Shown here one piece after another: positions 6,140 to 14,368 of a stretch of 21,318 bases of DNA. The notes under the pieces were generated by a model. It had not been told where the DNA came from, made no database searches, and saw only the letters and a list, made by a program, of their open reading frames with translations. The stretch comes from Burkholderiales bacterium (lineage in GTDB: Bacteria > Pseudomonadota > Gammaproteobacteria > Burkholderiales > Burkholderiaceae_C). The translations under genes and the position numbers were made by a program. The stretch covers positions 1 through 21,318 of the forward strand of contig JAABPT010000171.1 of the NCBI GenBank assembly GCA_011391855.1. The letters run 5' to 3'. Within the stretch, counting starts at the first letter, position 1; the number at the start of each line of letters is the position of its first letter.

Positions 6140-6589
6140 ATGGGCACCCTCAAGGACCGCATCACCGAAGACATGAAGACCGCCATGCGGGCCCGCGACA
6201 GCGCGCGGCTGGGGGTCATCCGCATGTTGCTGGCAGCCTGCAAGCAGCGCGAGGTGGACGAGCGCATCGAACTCGACGACAACGCCGTGGTCGGCCTGGT
6301 CGACAAGCTCATCAAGCAGCGCAAGGACTCCGTCACTGCCTTCCAGCAGGGTGGCCGAACCGACTTGGCAGACAAGGAAAGCGCCGAGATCCAGGTGCTG
6401 CAGGCCTACCTGCCGCAGCGCTTGGGCGCCGACGAGGTGGCCGCCGAGGTGTCGGCTCTGGTGGCTGAACTGGGTGCCGCCGGCCCCGGCGACATGGGCC
6501 GCGTCATGGCTGCAGCCAAGGCCCGGCTCGCCGGCAAGGCCGAGATGGCGCTGGTGTCGACAGCAGTGAAGCAAGCCTTGTCGAAATAG
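6140..6589 (+). CDS. yqeY: GatB/YqeY domain-containing protein
   Basis: A 149-residue all-helical cytoplasmic protein. The N-terminal LKDRITEDMKTAMRARDSARL and the central KQRKDSV..F..GGR.DL..KE..E are hallmarks of YqeY, and the C-terminal half resembles the tail domain of GatB and GlnRS. The family is thought to interact with tRNA or aid tRNA-dependent amidation, but its function is not settled. It follows rpsU, the widely conserved order rpsU-yqeY. The ATG at 6140 gives the standard family length; the upstream open frame contains the rpsU terminator. The TIGR01244 gene begins 10 bp after its stop. Confidence 0.93.
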   Translation: MGTLKDRITEDMKTAMRARDSARLGVIRMLLAACKQREVDERIELDDNAVVGLVDKLIKQRKDSVTAFQQGGRTDLADKESAEIQVLQAYLPQRLGADEVAAEVSALVAELGAAGPGDMGRVMAAAKARLAGKAEMALVSTAVKQALSK

Positions 6590-6599
6590 TCTGCGCGCC

Positions 6600-6953
6600 A
6601 TGCATCACGCCCACGCCCTGCCCCTGCGCGCCATCGCCGACGACGTTTGCGTGGCGCCCCAGCTCACGCCAGCGGCCATGGCCGAGGCGGCGCGCGCCGG
6701 CTTTCGCGCCGTGGTCAACAACCGGCCCGACTTCGAGGAAGGCCCGGCCCAGCCGACCCATGCGCAGATCGAGGCCGCAGCCCTGGCCGCCGGCCTGGAA
6801 TACCGCTTCCTGCCGGTGAGCGGCGCCTACCAGTCGCCGGAGCAGGCGGCCGCCATGGCGCAACTGCTGCACGAACTGCCGCGTCCGCTGTTGATGTTCT
6901 GCCGCTCGGGCGCGCGCTCGGCGCGGCTGTTCGCGCTGGCGCAGTCGAGCTGA
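6600..6953 (+). CDS. TIGR01244 family sulfur transferase / DSP-like phosphatase domain
   Basis: A 117-residue single-domain protein of the DUF442/Blh-associated family. Recognisable parts are the N-terminal I-x-D-x-x-x-V-A-P-Q-L-T stretch, VVNNRPDFEE at 38-47, and the active loop CRSGARSARL at 101-110, with Cys101 as nucleophile. The fold is dual-specificity-phosphatase-like, but the loop reads C-x4-R-S, as in rhodaneses (CRSGxRS), rather than C-x5-R of phosphatases. Homologues are fused to a metallo-beta-lactamase-like persulfide dioxygenase in the Blh proteins, which supports a role in sulfide or persulfide handling; no such partner is nearby here. Substrate unknown. Confidence 0.88.
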   Translation: MHHAHALPLRAIADDVCVAPQLTPAAMAEAARAGFRAVVNNRPDFEEGPAQPTHAQIEAAALAAGLEYRFLPVSGAYQSPEQAAAMAQLLHELPRPLLMFCRSGARSARLFALAQSS

Positions 6954-6955
6954 GC

Positions 6956-6990
6956 GCGCGGCCCGCTTCAGGGTCTGCCCCAGGCCGCGC
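6956..6990 (+). other. Long-arm inverted repeat after the TIGR01244 gene
   Basis: GCGCGGCC (6956-6963) pairs perfectly with GGCCGCGC (6983-6990) around a 19-nt loop that could itself pair GGG with CCC. It begins 3 bp past the stop codon. It has no T tract, so it is either a weak terminator or an mRNA 3'-end stabiliser before the TRAP promoter. Confidence 0.4.
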
Positions 6991-7027
6991 TGCGGGAAAC
7001 ACTGTCTCGCGACGCAACCGCTCTGCC

Positions 7028-7033
7028 TAGAAT
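7028..7033 (+). promoter_or_regulatory. Candidate -10 element of the TRAP permease operon
   Basis: TAGAAT lies 33 bp before the small permease start, the same hexamer as upstream of 6S RNA and dctP. The -35 region is weak. Confidence 0.45.
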
Positions 7034-7065
7034 CGCGCCGTGTCCGTCGGCCGAGGAGACCCCTG

Positions 7066-7689
7066 TTGCAAGCCCTGCTCAAACTGTCTGGCGCCATCGA
7101 CGCGCTCAACGAGGCCATCGGCAAGCTCGTCATGTGGCTGATCCTTGCCGCCGTGGTCATCAGCGCCGGCAACGCCATCATGCGCAAGGCGTTCGACATC
7201 GGCTCCAACGCCTACCTCGAAATCCAGTGGTACTTGTTCGCGGCCGTCTTCATGCTCGGCTCGGGCTACGTATTCCTGCGCAACGGGCATGTGCGCATCG
7301 ACTTCATCTCCAGCAAGCTGTCCAAGCGCACCAACGCCATCATCGACGCGGTGGGCATCGTGGTGTTCGTGATCCCGCTGTGCCTGATCCTCATGAACCT
7401 CGGCTGGCCGGTCTTCGAGCGCGCCTGGACATCGGGTGAAATGAGCTCGAATGCCGGCGGCCTGATCCGCTGGCCGGTGATGCTGTTGATCCCGCTGGGC
7501 TTCCTGATCCTGATGCTGCAAAGCGTCTCCGAACTGATCAAGCGCGTGGCCTTCCTGACCGGTGCGCGCGACGAGCCCTTCTCGGTCGTTGACGAGAAGT
7601 CCGCCGAGGAACGGTTGATCGAGGAACTGGCGGCCGAGGCCGAGGCCAAGACGCTGGCGCAGGCACAGGCCCGGGGAGGCAAGTCATGA
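7066..7689 (+). CDS. TRAP transporter small permease (DctQ type)
   Basis: A 207-residue inner-membrane protein with four predicted helices (about 22-40, 52-70, 90-112, 135-155), the layout of the DctQ subunit that pairs with DctM. EIQWYLFAA at 52-60 and GHVRIDF at 74-80 are typical motifs. Residues 165-207 form an acidic, Ala/Glu-rich cytoplasmic tail that is longer than usual for DctQ. The TTG at 7066 was chosen because GAGGAG lies 7 bp upstream; a CTG at 7063 is less likely. The stop overlaps the start of the large permease by 4 bp (ATGA), so the two are translationally coupled. Given its partner and the binding protein, it belongs to the FcbT2/TakQ class. Confidence 0.9.
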   Translation: MQALLKLSGAIDALNEAIGKLVMWLILAAVVISAGNAIMRKAFDIGSNAYLEIQWYLFAAVFMLGSGYVFLRNGHVRIDFISSKLSKRTNAIIDAVGIVVFVIPLCLILMNLGWPVFERAWTSGEMSSNAGGLIRWPVMLLIPLGFLILMLQSVSELIKRVAFLTGARDEPFSVVDEKSAEERLIEELAAEAEAKTLAQAQARGGKS

Positions 7690-9470
7690 CCGCCTTCATT
7701 GCCCAGAATTTCGTGCCGCTGATGTTCGCGGGCCTGTTTTGCTTCCTCCTCACCGGCATCCCGGTCGCCTTCGGCCTGGCCGCCACCGGGCTTTTCATGG
7801 GTTTCATCGGCATGGAGGTCGGGCTGTTCCCGTCCAACATGTTCAGCGCCCTGCCTTTGCGCGTCTTCGGCATCATGCAGAACGACACCCTGCTGGCGAT
7901 CCCCTTCTTCACCTTCATGGGCATCATCCTCGAACGATCGGGCATGGCCGAGGACCTGCTCGAAACGGTGGGCCAGGTGTTCGGCCCGCTGCGCGGTGGG
8001 CTGGCAGTGGCGGTGATCCTGGTCGGCGCGCTGCTGGCCGCCACCACCGGCGTGGTGGCCGCGGCGGTGATCTCGATGGGACTGATCTCGCTGCCCATCA
8101 TGCTGCGCTACGGCTACAACCGCACCATCGCCACCGGCACCATCACCGCCAGCGGCACGCTGGCGCAGGCGATCCCGCCTTCGCTGGTGCTCATCGTGCT
8201 GGCCGACCAGCTCGGCCGCTCGGTCGGCGACATGTACGCCGGCGCCATGGTGCCGGGTCTGTTGCTGGTCGGGGTGTACCTGCTGTTCGTCGCCGGCGTG
8301 GCCATCTTCAAGCCGGCCTGGGTGCCGGCGCTGCCGGCCGAAGCCCGCATCTACCGCGAAAGCAACGGCGCCAGCGGCCACAAGTCGCTGCTCGCACTGT
8401 TCGCGATCTGCGCTCTCGCCGGCTGGATCTGGTCCCGGTTCCACAGCCAGATGATCACCGCTTGGACCGGCCGCGTGACCCCAGCGGCCGGCGACGAGAT
8501 CTTCATCATGTCGATGACCATCGCTTCGCTGCTGGCGCTGGTGCTGGCGATTGCCGACCGGTTGCTGAAATTCGGCTTGCTGTCCAGGCTGGCGCAGCAG
8601 GTCACCTTCGTGCTGATCCCACCGCTGGTGCTGATCTTCCTGGTGCTGGGCACCATCTTCCTCGGCGTGGCCACACCCACCGAGGGTGGCGCCATGGGTG
8701 CCATGGGCGCGCTCATCATGGCCACGGCCCGCCGGCAGCTGAGCATGAAGCTGATGAAGCAGGCGCTGGACAGCACCGCCAAGCTGGCGACCTTCGTGAT
8801 GTTCATCCTGATCGGCTCCACCGTCTTCAGCTTCACCTTCAACGCCGCCGACGGCCACATCTGGGTCGAGCACCTGTTCGACAAGCTGCCCGGCGGCGCG
8901 ATGGGATTCCTGATCGTCGTCAACATCCTGGTCTTCATCCTCGGCATGTTCATCGACTTCTTCGAGATCGCCTTCATCGTGATCCCGATACTGGCGCCGG
9001 TGGCCGAGAAGCTGCTGCCGGAACTGGTGCCCGGCATGGCGCCGCAAATGGTGATGGTCTGGTTCGGCGTCATCATCGCGATGAACCTGCAGACCTCGTT
9101 CCTGACGCCGCCGTTCGGCTTTGCGCTGTTCTACCTGCGCAGCGTGGCCGCCAGAACCGACTACAAGGACCGCATCACCGGCGAGCTGATCCCGGCGGTG
9201 ACGACTACGCAGATCTACAAGGGATCCATCGCCTTCATCGTGCTGCAGGTGATCATGGTGGCGGCCGTGGTGGTCTTCCCGAGCCTCGTCGCGGGGGGCC
9301 TGGAGTCGAAGGGACCGGCCATCGACACCGACGCGGCCTTCGAGCAATTGCAGGCCGACGATCTGGAGGCCGAGCGAGGCGCGGAGCCCGGCGCCTCGGC
9401 TCCGGGGGGCGAGGCGGAAGACGACCCAATGAAGGGCCTGCTCGACGCCGTGAAGGAAGAGAAGAAGTAG
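7686..9470 (+). CDS. TRAP transporter large permease (DctM type, FcbT3/TakM-like)
   Basis: A 594-residue sodium-driven permease subunit of about a dozen helices. NDTLLAIPFFTFMGIILERSGMAEDLL (66-92, in part), TASGTLAQAIPPS at 154-166, TPTEGGAMGAMGALI at 330-344 and TSFLTPPFGFALFY at 470-483 are standard DctM signatures. It is longer than the usual 425-440 residues because of extra segments at about 215-300 and a charged C-terminal tail of about 50 residues. This larger form fits the subclass annotated for mannitol/chloroaromatic or 2-oxo acid uptake (FcbT, TakPQM). Overlap with the small permease is 4 bp. A strong terminator follows at 9506-9534. The substrate is not determined by sequence. 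Confidence 0.93.
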   Translation: MTAFIAQNFVPLMFAGLFCFLLTGIPVAFGLAATGLFMGFIGMEVGLFPSNMFSALPLRVFGIMQNDTLLAIPFFTFMGIILERSGMAEDLLETVGQVFGPLRGGLAVAVILVGALLAATTGVVAAAVISMGLISLPIMLRYGYNRTIATGTITASGTLAQAIPPSLVLIVLADQLGRSVGDMYAGAMVPGLLLVGVYLLFVAGVAIFKPAWVPALPAEARIYRESNGASGHKSLLALFAICALAGWIWSRFHSQMITAWTGRVTPAAGDEIFIMSMTIASLLALVLAIADRLLKFGLLSRLAQQVTFVLIPPLVLIFLVLGTIFLGVATPTEGGAMGAMGALIMATARRQLSMKLMKQALDSTAKLATFVMFILIGSTVFSFTFNAADGHIWVEHLFDKLPGGAMGFLIVVNILVFILGMFIDFFEIAFIVIPILAPVAEKLLPELVPGMAPQMVMVWFGVIIAMNLQTSFLTPPFGFALFYLRSVAARTDYKDRITGELIPAVTTTQIYKGSIAFIVLQVIMVAAVVVFPSLVAGGLESKGPAIDTDAAFEQLQADDLEAERGAEPGASAPGGEAEDDPMKGLLDAVKEEKK

Positions 9471-9505
9471 ACCGGCCGGCGCGCGGTGAACGCGCCGACT
9501 CGAGA

Positions 9506-9534
9506 AAACGGGCCCCGCATCGCGGGGCCCGTTT
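9506..9534. terminator. Bidirectional Rho-independent terminator between TRAP genes
   Basis: A perfect 13-bp stem, AAACGGGCCCCGC (9506-9518) with GCGGGGCCCGTTT (9522-9534), and an ATC loop. It has T residues on the plus side and a complementary A run (9505-9508) giving U residues on the minus side. It serves both the permease operon and the convergent dctP gene. Confidence 0.92.
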
Positions 9535-9580
9535 CGTTGGTCAGTCCGAAGGGTCCGGCGCCGGCTGGCGCCGGAACCGC

Positions 9581-10663
<1,083 letters not shown>

Positions 10664-10712
10664 GAATATCTCCTGTGCAGAACAGTTATGAGGGTGGAAA
10701 TCGAACCGCGGA

Positions 10713-10718
10713 ATTCTA
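10713..10718 (-). promoter_or_regulatory. Candidate -10 element of the dctP promoter
   Basis: TAGAAT on the minus strand, 50 bp upstream of the dctP start. No good -35 hexamer is seen; a palindromic element lies where a -35 or activator site would be. Confidence 0.5.
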
Positions 10719-10736
10719 GGAGTCGGCCTTGTCCCC

Positions 10737-10756
10737 ACCCGGGCGGGTTTACCCGC
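10737..10756. promoter_or_regulatory. Overlapping palindromes at the dctP promoter
   Basis: ACCCG-GG-CGGGT (10737-10748) overlaps GCGGGT-TT-ACCCGC (10743-10756), giving three ACCCG half-sites in alternating orientation with 2-bp gaps. Relative to the predicted dctP start of transcription they cover about -30 to -50. A regulator binding site is inferred. Confidence 0.4.
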
Positions 10757-10854
10757 TTCGATGCAGACCCCCAGCCCTGGGAATGTGCCGTTCGGAATCC
10801 CTCGTTCAACGCGGCCGAGGGGCCGGCGAAAACAGGGTCAACCCGCAGCCGCGT

Positions 10855-12228
10855 TCAAGCGCCGGCCAGTTTCATTCGTCGCAAGAGCAGCGAGCCGATG
10901 CTCTTGCTGCCCTGGGTGTAGACGTCGGCGCCGATGGCCACGATGTCCTTGAACATCTCACGCAGGTGGCCGGCGATGGTGACCTCGTGCACCGGGTGCA
11001 CGATGCGCCCGCCCTCGACCCAGAAACCGGCGGCGCCGCGCGAATAGTCGCCGGTGACGTAGTTGACGCCCTGTCCCATCAGTTCGGTGACGAAAAGGCC
11101 GCGGCCCAGTTTGCGCAGCATGGCGTCAAGGTCGTCGCCAGGCCGCGTCAGCCGGCTCGTCATGGCCAGATTTTGCGAACCTCCGGCGTGGCCGGTGGTC
11201 TTCATGCCGAGCTTGCGCGCGGAATAGCTGGACAGGAAATAGCCTTGCACGACACCGCCGTCCACCACCGTGCGCGGCCGCGTGTGCACGCCTTCGTCGT
11301 CGAACGGGGCGCTGCCCTTGCCCTTTGGCAGGTGCGGGTCCTCGCGGATGTCGACGTGCTTGGCCAGCACCGGTTGTCCCAGACAGTCGACCAGGAAGCT
11401 GGCCTTGCGGTACAGCGCACCGCCCGAGGTGGCCTGCACGAAGGCGCCGAGCAGCCCCGCGGCCACGGTCGACTCGAACAGCACCGGCACCTCGGCCGTG
11501 GCGACGCGGCGCGACTTGAGCCGCGCCAGCGCACGCTCGGCGGCGTAGCGGCCCACGGCTTCGGGCGCGGCCAGGTCGGCGGCGTCACGCATGGAGCTGT
11601 ACCAGGCGTCGCGCTGCATGGCCTTGCCGCGGCCGGCGATCGGCGACACCGAGACGTAATGCCGCGAACTCGCATACCCGCCGCGAAAACCGCGCGTATT
11701 GCCGGCCCAGAAATGCGCCTGCTGCGCCGAGACGCCCGCGCCTTCGGAATTGGCGATGCGCTTGTCCACGCTCAGCGCCGCCGCTTCGCAGCACCTGGCT
11801 ATTTCGGCCGCGCCGGCGGCGTCCACGGCCCACGGGTGGAACAGGTCGAGGTCGCGCGCCGCTTCCGCCGGCGTGGCCAGGTCGTCGGCGTCGGGCGGGC
11901 CGGCGGCCGGGTCCTCGGCAGTGAAGCGGGCGATGTCGTAGGCCGCCTGCACCGTCTGGCGGATGGCGGCGGGCGAGAAGTCCGAGGTGCTGGCGTTGCC
12001 GCGGCGCTGGCCCAGGTAGACGCTCACGCCCAGTGACTTGTCGCGGTTGCGCTCCACGTTCTCGAGCTCGCCCATGCGCACCGACACCGACAGGCCCACG
12101 CCTTCGGAGGCCTCGGCGCCGGCGTCGCTGGCCCCGAGCTTTAGTGCCAGCGCCAGACTGTCTTCGACGATCTGCTGGAACTGTTCGGTGCGGTAGGCAA
12201 AACCGGGTTCGGCGCGGTGGGCGGTCAT
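10855..12228 (-). CDS. pmbA: Metalloprotease TldE/PmbA family protein
   Basis: A 457-residue cytoplasmic protein, the non-catalytic partner of TldD in the TldD/E complex that trims peptides such as microcin precursors and CcdA. The family signature is seen in RTVVDGGVVQGYFLSSYSARKLGM and in GGSQNLAMT; no HExxH zinc motif is present, as expected for TldE rather than TldD. ASDAGAEASEG and VSVRMGELENVERN form the usual N-terminal domain. MTAHRAEPGF at 12228 was chosen over an extension to 12267, which would run into the intergenic region. It is divergent from darP, an arrangement also found in E. coli (pmbA-yjgA). tldD is not in the window. Confidence 0.94.
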   Translation of the reverse strand: MTAHRAEPGFAYRTEQFQQIVEDSLALALKLGASDAGAEASEGVGLSVSVRMGELENVERNRDKSLGVSVYLGQRRGNASTSDFSPAAIRQTVQAAYDIARFTAEDPAAGPPDADDLATPAEAARDLDLFHPWAVDAAGAAEIARCCEAAALSVDKRIANSEGAGVSAQQAHFWAGNTRGFRGGYASSRHYVSVSPIAGRGKAMQRDAWYSSMRDAADLAAPEAVGRYAAERALARLKSRRVATAEVPVLFESTVAAGLLGAFVQATSGGALYRKASFLVDCLGQPVLAKHVDIREDPHLPKGKGSAPFDDEGVHTRPRTVVDGGVVQGYFLSSYSARKLGMKTTGHAGGSQNLAMTSRLTRPGDDLDAMLRKLGRGLFVTELMGQGVNYVTGDYSRGAAGFWVEGGRIVHPVHEVTIAGHLREMFKDIVAIGADVYTQGSKSIGSLLLRRMKLAGA

Positions 12229-12268
12229 CGTGGGCGCGGGGCTGCTGCGGGGGTGGAGGGGCGGCACT

Positions 12269-12274
12269 TATGAT
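12269..12274 (+). promoter_or_regulatory. Candidate -10 of the darP-mog promoter
   Basis: TATGAT in the 83-bp divergent gap between pmbA and darP, 37 bp before the darP start. No clear -35 is visible. Confidence 0.4.
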
Positions 12275-12311
12275 ACCGGCCCACCCCTTTCGCGCCCCCG
12301 CACCCGAACCC

Positions 12312-12881
12312 ATGGCCCGACGCGCCGCGCCGCACCGCGGCATCGACATCCACTACGGCGACCCTTCGGGCGAAGGCGAAGACGCCGGCGCGGACACCCG
12401 CCCCAGCAAGACCCAGCTCAAGCAGCAGTCACATGGGCTGCAGACCCTGGGCCTGGCCCTGTCGGAGCTGTCGGTAGAGCGATTCGCCGCCGTCGACCTG
12501 CCCGACGGATTGCGCGACGCCATCGTCGAATTCCGCCGCACGAAGTCGCACGAAGGCCGGCGGCGCCAACTGCAGTACGTGGGCAAGCTGATGCGCAGTG
12601 CCGACGAGGCCGCGCTGCGCGAGGCGGTGGCCGCAGCCACGTTGGGCAGCGCCAAGGAGACGCTGGCGCTGCACGAGGCCGAGCGCTGGCGCGCCGAGCT
12701 GATCGCCAGCGACGACGCCATGACACGCTGGCAGCAGGCGCACCCCGACACCGACACGCAGCAGTTGCGCAGCCTGGTGCGCGCGGCGCGCCGCGACGCC
12801 GCGGCGCTGGCCCCCGAGGCGCGGCAGCCGAAGAGCTTTCGCGAGCTGTTCCAGTTCATCAAACCGATGCTTTCGCCATGA
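12312..12881 (+). CDS. darP: Dual-action ribosomal maturation protein DarP (YjgA, DUF615)
   Basis: A 189-residue, mostly helical, charged protein. The SKTQLKQQSHGLQTLGLAL motif at about 32-50 and the RRRQLQYVGKLMR motif at about 82-94 are diagnostic for the DUF615/YjgA family, which binds late 50S precursors. The N-terminal 30 residues are polar and probably disordered. The ATG at 12312 gives the common MARR-type start; an in-frame ATG 42 bp earlier is possible. The stop overlaps the start of mog by 4 bp (ATGA). Divergence from pmbA is a conserved layout. Confidence 0.93.
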   Translation: MARRAAPHRGIDIHYGDPSGEGEDAGADTRPSKTQLKQQSHGLQTLGLALSELSVERFAAVDLPDGLRDAIVEFRRTKSHEGRRRQLQYVGKLMRSADEAALREAVAAATLGSAKETLALHEAERWRAELIASDDAMTRWQQAHPDTDTQQLRSLVRAARRDAAALAPEARQPKSFRELFQFIKPMLSP

Positions 12882-13486
12882 ACGAACTTCCCCCCCTGCC
12901 CGAACGCGTGACCATCGGCCTGGTCTCGGTGAGCGACCGCGCCTCCAGCGGCGTCTATGCCGACCAGGGCATTCCGGCATTGCGCGACTGGCTGGCGCGC
13001 GCGCTGCGCAACCCGATCGTCTGGCACGAGCGGCTGATCCCCGACGACGAGGCGCGCATCAGCGCCACGCTGTGCGAGCTGGTCGACGACATGCGCTGCG
13101 ATCTCGTGCTCACCACCGGCGGCACCGGGCCGGCGCCGCGCGACGTCACCCCCGAGGCCACGCTGGCGGTGGCGCACAAGGCGATGCCGGGTTTTGGCGA
13201 ACAGATGCGGCAGATCTCGCTGGCCTTCGTGCCCACGGCCATCCTGTCGCGACAGGTGGCGGTGATCCGTGGCCAGGCGCTGATCATCAATCTGCCCGGG
13301 CAACCGAAGGCGATCGCGGAGACGCTGGAAGGGCTGCCGAAGACCGCGCCACCGGTACCCGGCATCTTCGCCGCGGTGCCCTATTGCATCGACTTGATTG
13401 GCGGTCCGTACCTGGAAACCGACGACGCCGTGTGCAAGGCGTTTCGGCCCAGGTCGGCCGTGAGAGTGCGGCCGACCCCGGCCTGA
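12878..13486 (+). CDS. mog: Molybdopterin adenylyltransferase
   Basis: A 202-residue MogA-type enzyme that adenylates molybdopterin before molybdate insertion. The MoCF_biosynth motif TTGGTGPAPRDVTPEAT lies at 79-95, with the conserved Asp89 and Glu93, and the N-terminal IGLVSVSDRAS at 13-23 is typical. INLPGQPKAIAETL at 137-150 is the C-terminal signature. It is about the usual MogA length (195-200) and is coupled to darP by a 4-bp overlap. No molybdoenzyme gene lies nearby. It converges on cysE with a 27-bp gap. Confidence 0.94.
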   Translation: MNELPPLPERVTIGLVSVSDRASSGVYADQGIPALRDWLARALRNPIVWHERLIPDDEARISATLCELVDDMRCDLVLTTGGTGPAPRDVTPEATLAVAHKAMPGFGEQMRQISLAFVPTAILSRQVAVIRGQALIINLPGQPKAIAETLEGLPKTAPPVPGIFAAVPYCIDLIGGPYLETDDAVCKAFRPRSAVRVRPTPA

Positions 13487-13513
13487 CGGACTGGCTGCAC
13501 CAGCAGGCGACGG

Positions 13514-14293
13514 CTACTTGACGAGCCGGTTCAGCCGCTCGGCGTCGAAGGTCTCGGTGGTGTGCGCGTCCTGCGGCACGCAAGCCTCGGCCGGCAGTTC
13601 GCGTGAACGCGACGAGAGCTTCTCGATTGCCTGCCACAGCAGCGCGATCTGGTGTTCGTGTCCCGAGGCGTTGTCGATCAGCCCCTTCATGGCCTGCGAC
13701 ACCGGGTCGTCGCCCTGCGTCACGCCGTAGGCCGAAAAACCCATTTTCGCCGCCGCGGCCTCGCGTGCCGCGTCCACTTCGGCCTGCAGGATGCGCGCCG
13801 GGTTGCCCACCGCCGTGGCGCCCGGCGGCACCGGCTTCACCACCACCGCGCTGGAGCCGATGCGCGCGCCGTCGCCCACCGTGAAACCGCCCAGCACCTG
13901 CGAATTGGCGCCGACGATGACGTTGCGGCCCAGTGTCGGATGCCGCTTGGCCCCCTTGGCCAGCGACGTGCCGCCCAGCGTGACGCCCTGGTAGATGGTG
14001 CAACCGTCGCCGATCTCGGCGGTTTCGCCCACGACCACGCCCATGCCGTGGTCGATGAAGACGCGGCGACCGATGGTGGCGCCGGGGTGGATCTCGATGC
14101 CGGTGAAGAAGCGCCCCAGGTGCGAGATGAAGCGCGCCACCCAGTGCCAGCCGCGCTGCCAGCACCAGTGGGCGCGGCGGTGCAGCACCAGCGCATGCAG
14201 GCCCGGGTAGCAGGTGAGCACCTCCCACGTGGAGCGCGCCGCGGGGTCGCGTTCCAGGATGCAGGCGATATCTTCACGCAGGCGGCTGAACAT
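13514..14293 (-). CDS. cysE: Serine O-acetyltransferase (short type)
   Basis: A 259-residue enzyme making O-acetylserine from serine and acetyl-CoA, the first step of cysteine synthesis. Residues about 65-165 form a left-handed beta-helix of hexapeptide repeats (IEIHPGATIGRRVFIDHGMGVVVGET, with His69, Asp81 and His82 matching the catalytic region). KRHPTLGRNVIVGANSQVLG follows. It lacks most of the N-terminal helical domain of enterobacterial CysE, so it is the shorter form, but has a C-terminal tail of about 85 residues beyond the helix, including helical stretches. AGGGAG precedes the ATG by a few bases. A -10-like TACACT lies at 14316-14321. Confidence 0.94.
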   Translation of the reverse strand: MFSRLREDIACILERDPAARSTWEVLTCYPGLHALVLHRRAHWCWQRGWHWVARFISHLGRFFTGIEIHPGATIGRRVFIDHGMGVVVGETAEIGDGCTIYQGVTLGGTSLAKGAKRHPTLGRNVIVGANSQVLGGFTVGDGARIGSSAVVVKPVPPGATAVGNPARILQAEVDAAREAAAAKMGFSAYGVTQGDDPVSQAMKGLIDNASGHEHQIALLWQAIEKLSSRSRELPAEACVPQDAHTTETFDAERLNRLVK

Positions 14294-14315
14294 GGGCTCC
14301 CTCAGGGTCGCTGCC

Positions 14316-14321
14316 AGTGTA
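14316..14321 (-). promoter_or_regulatory. Candidate -10 of the cysE promoter
   Basis: TACACT on the minus strand, 22 bp before the cysE start, in the 75-bp gap after the histidine kinase gene. The -35 position is not convincing. Confidence 0.35.
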
Positions 14322-14368
14322 GCGGCCGACCGCTGGCGCTGCCGGGTCGCGCCTCGGGCGCCAACGCT

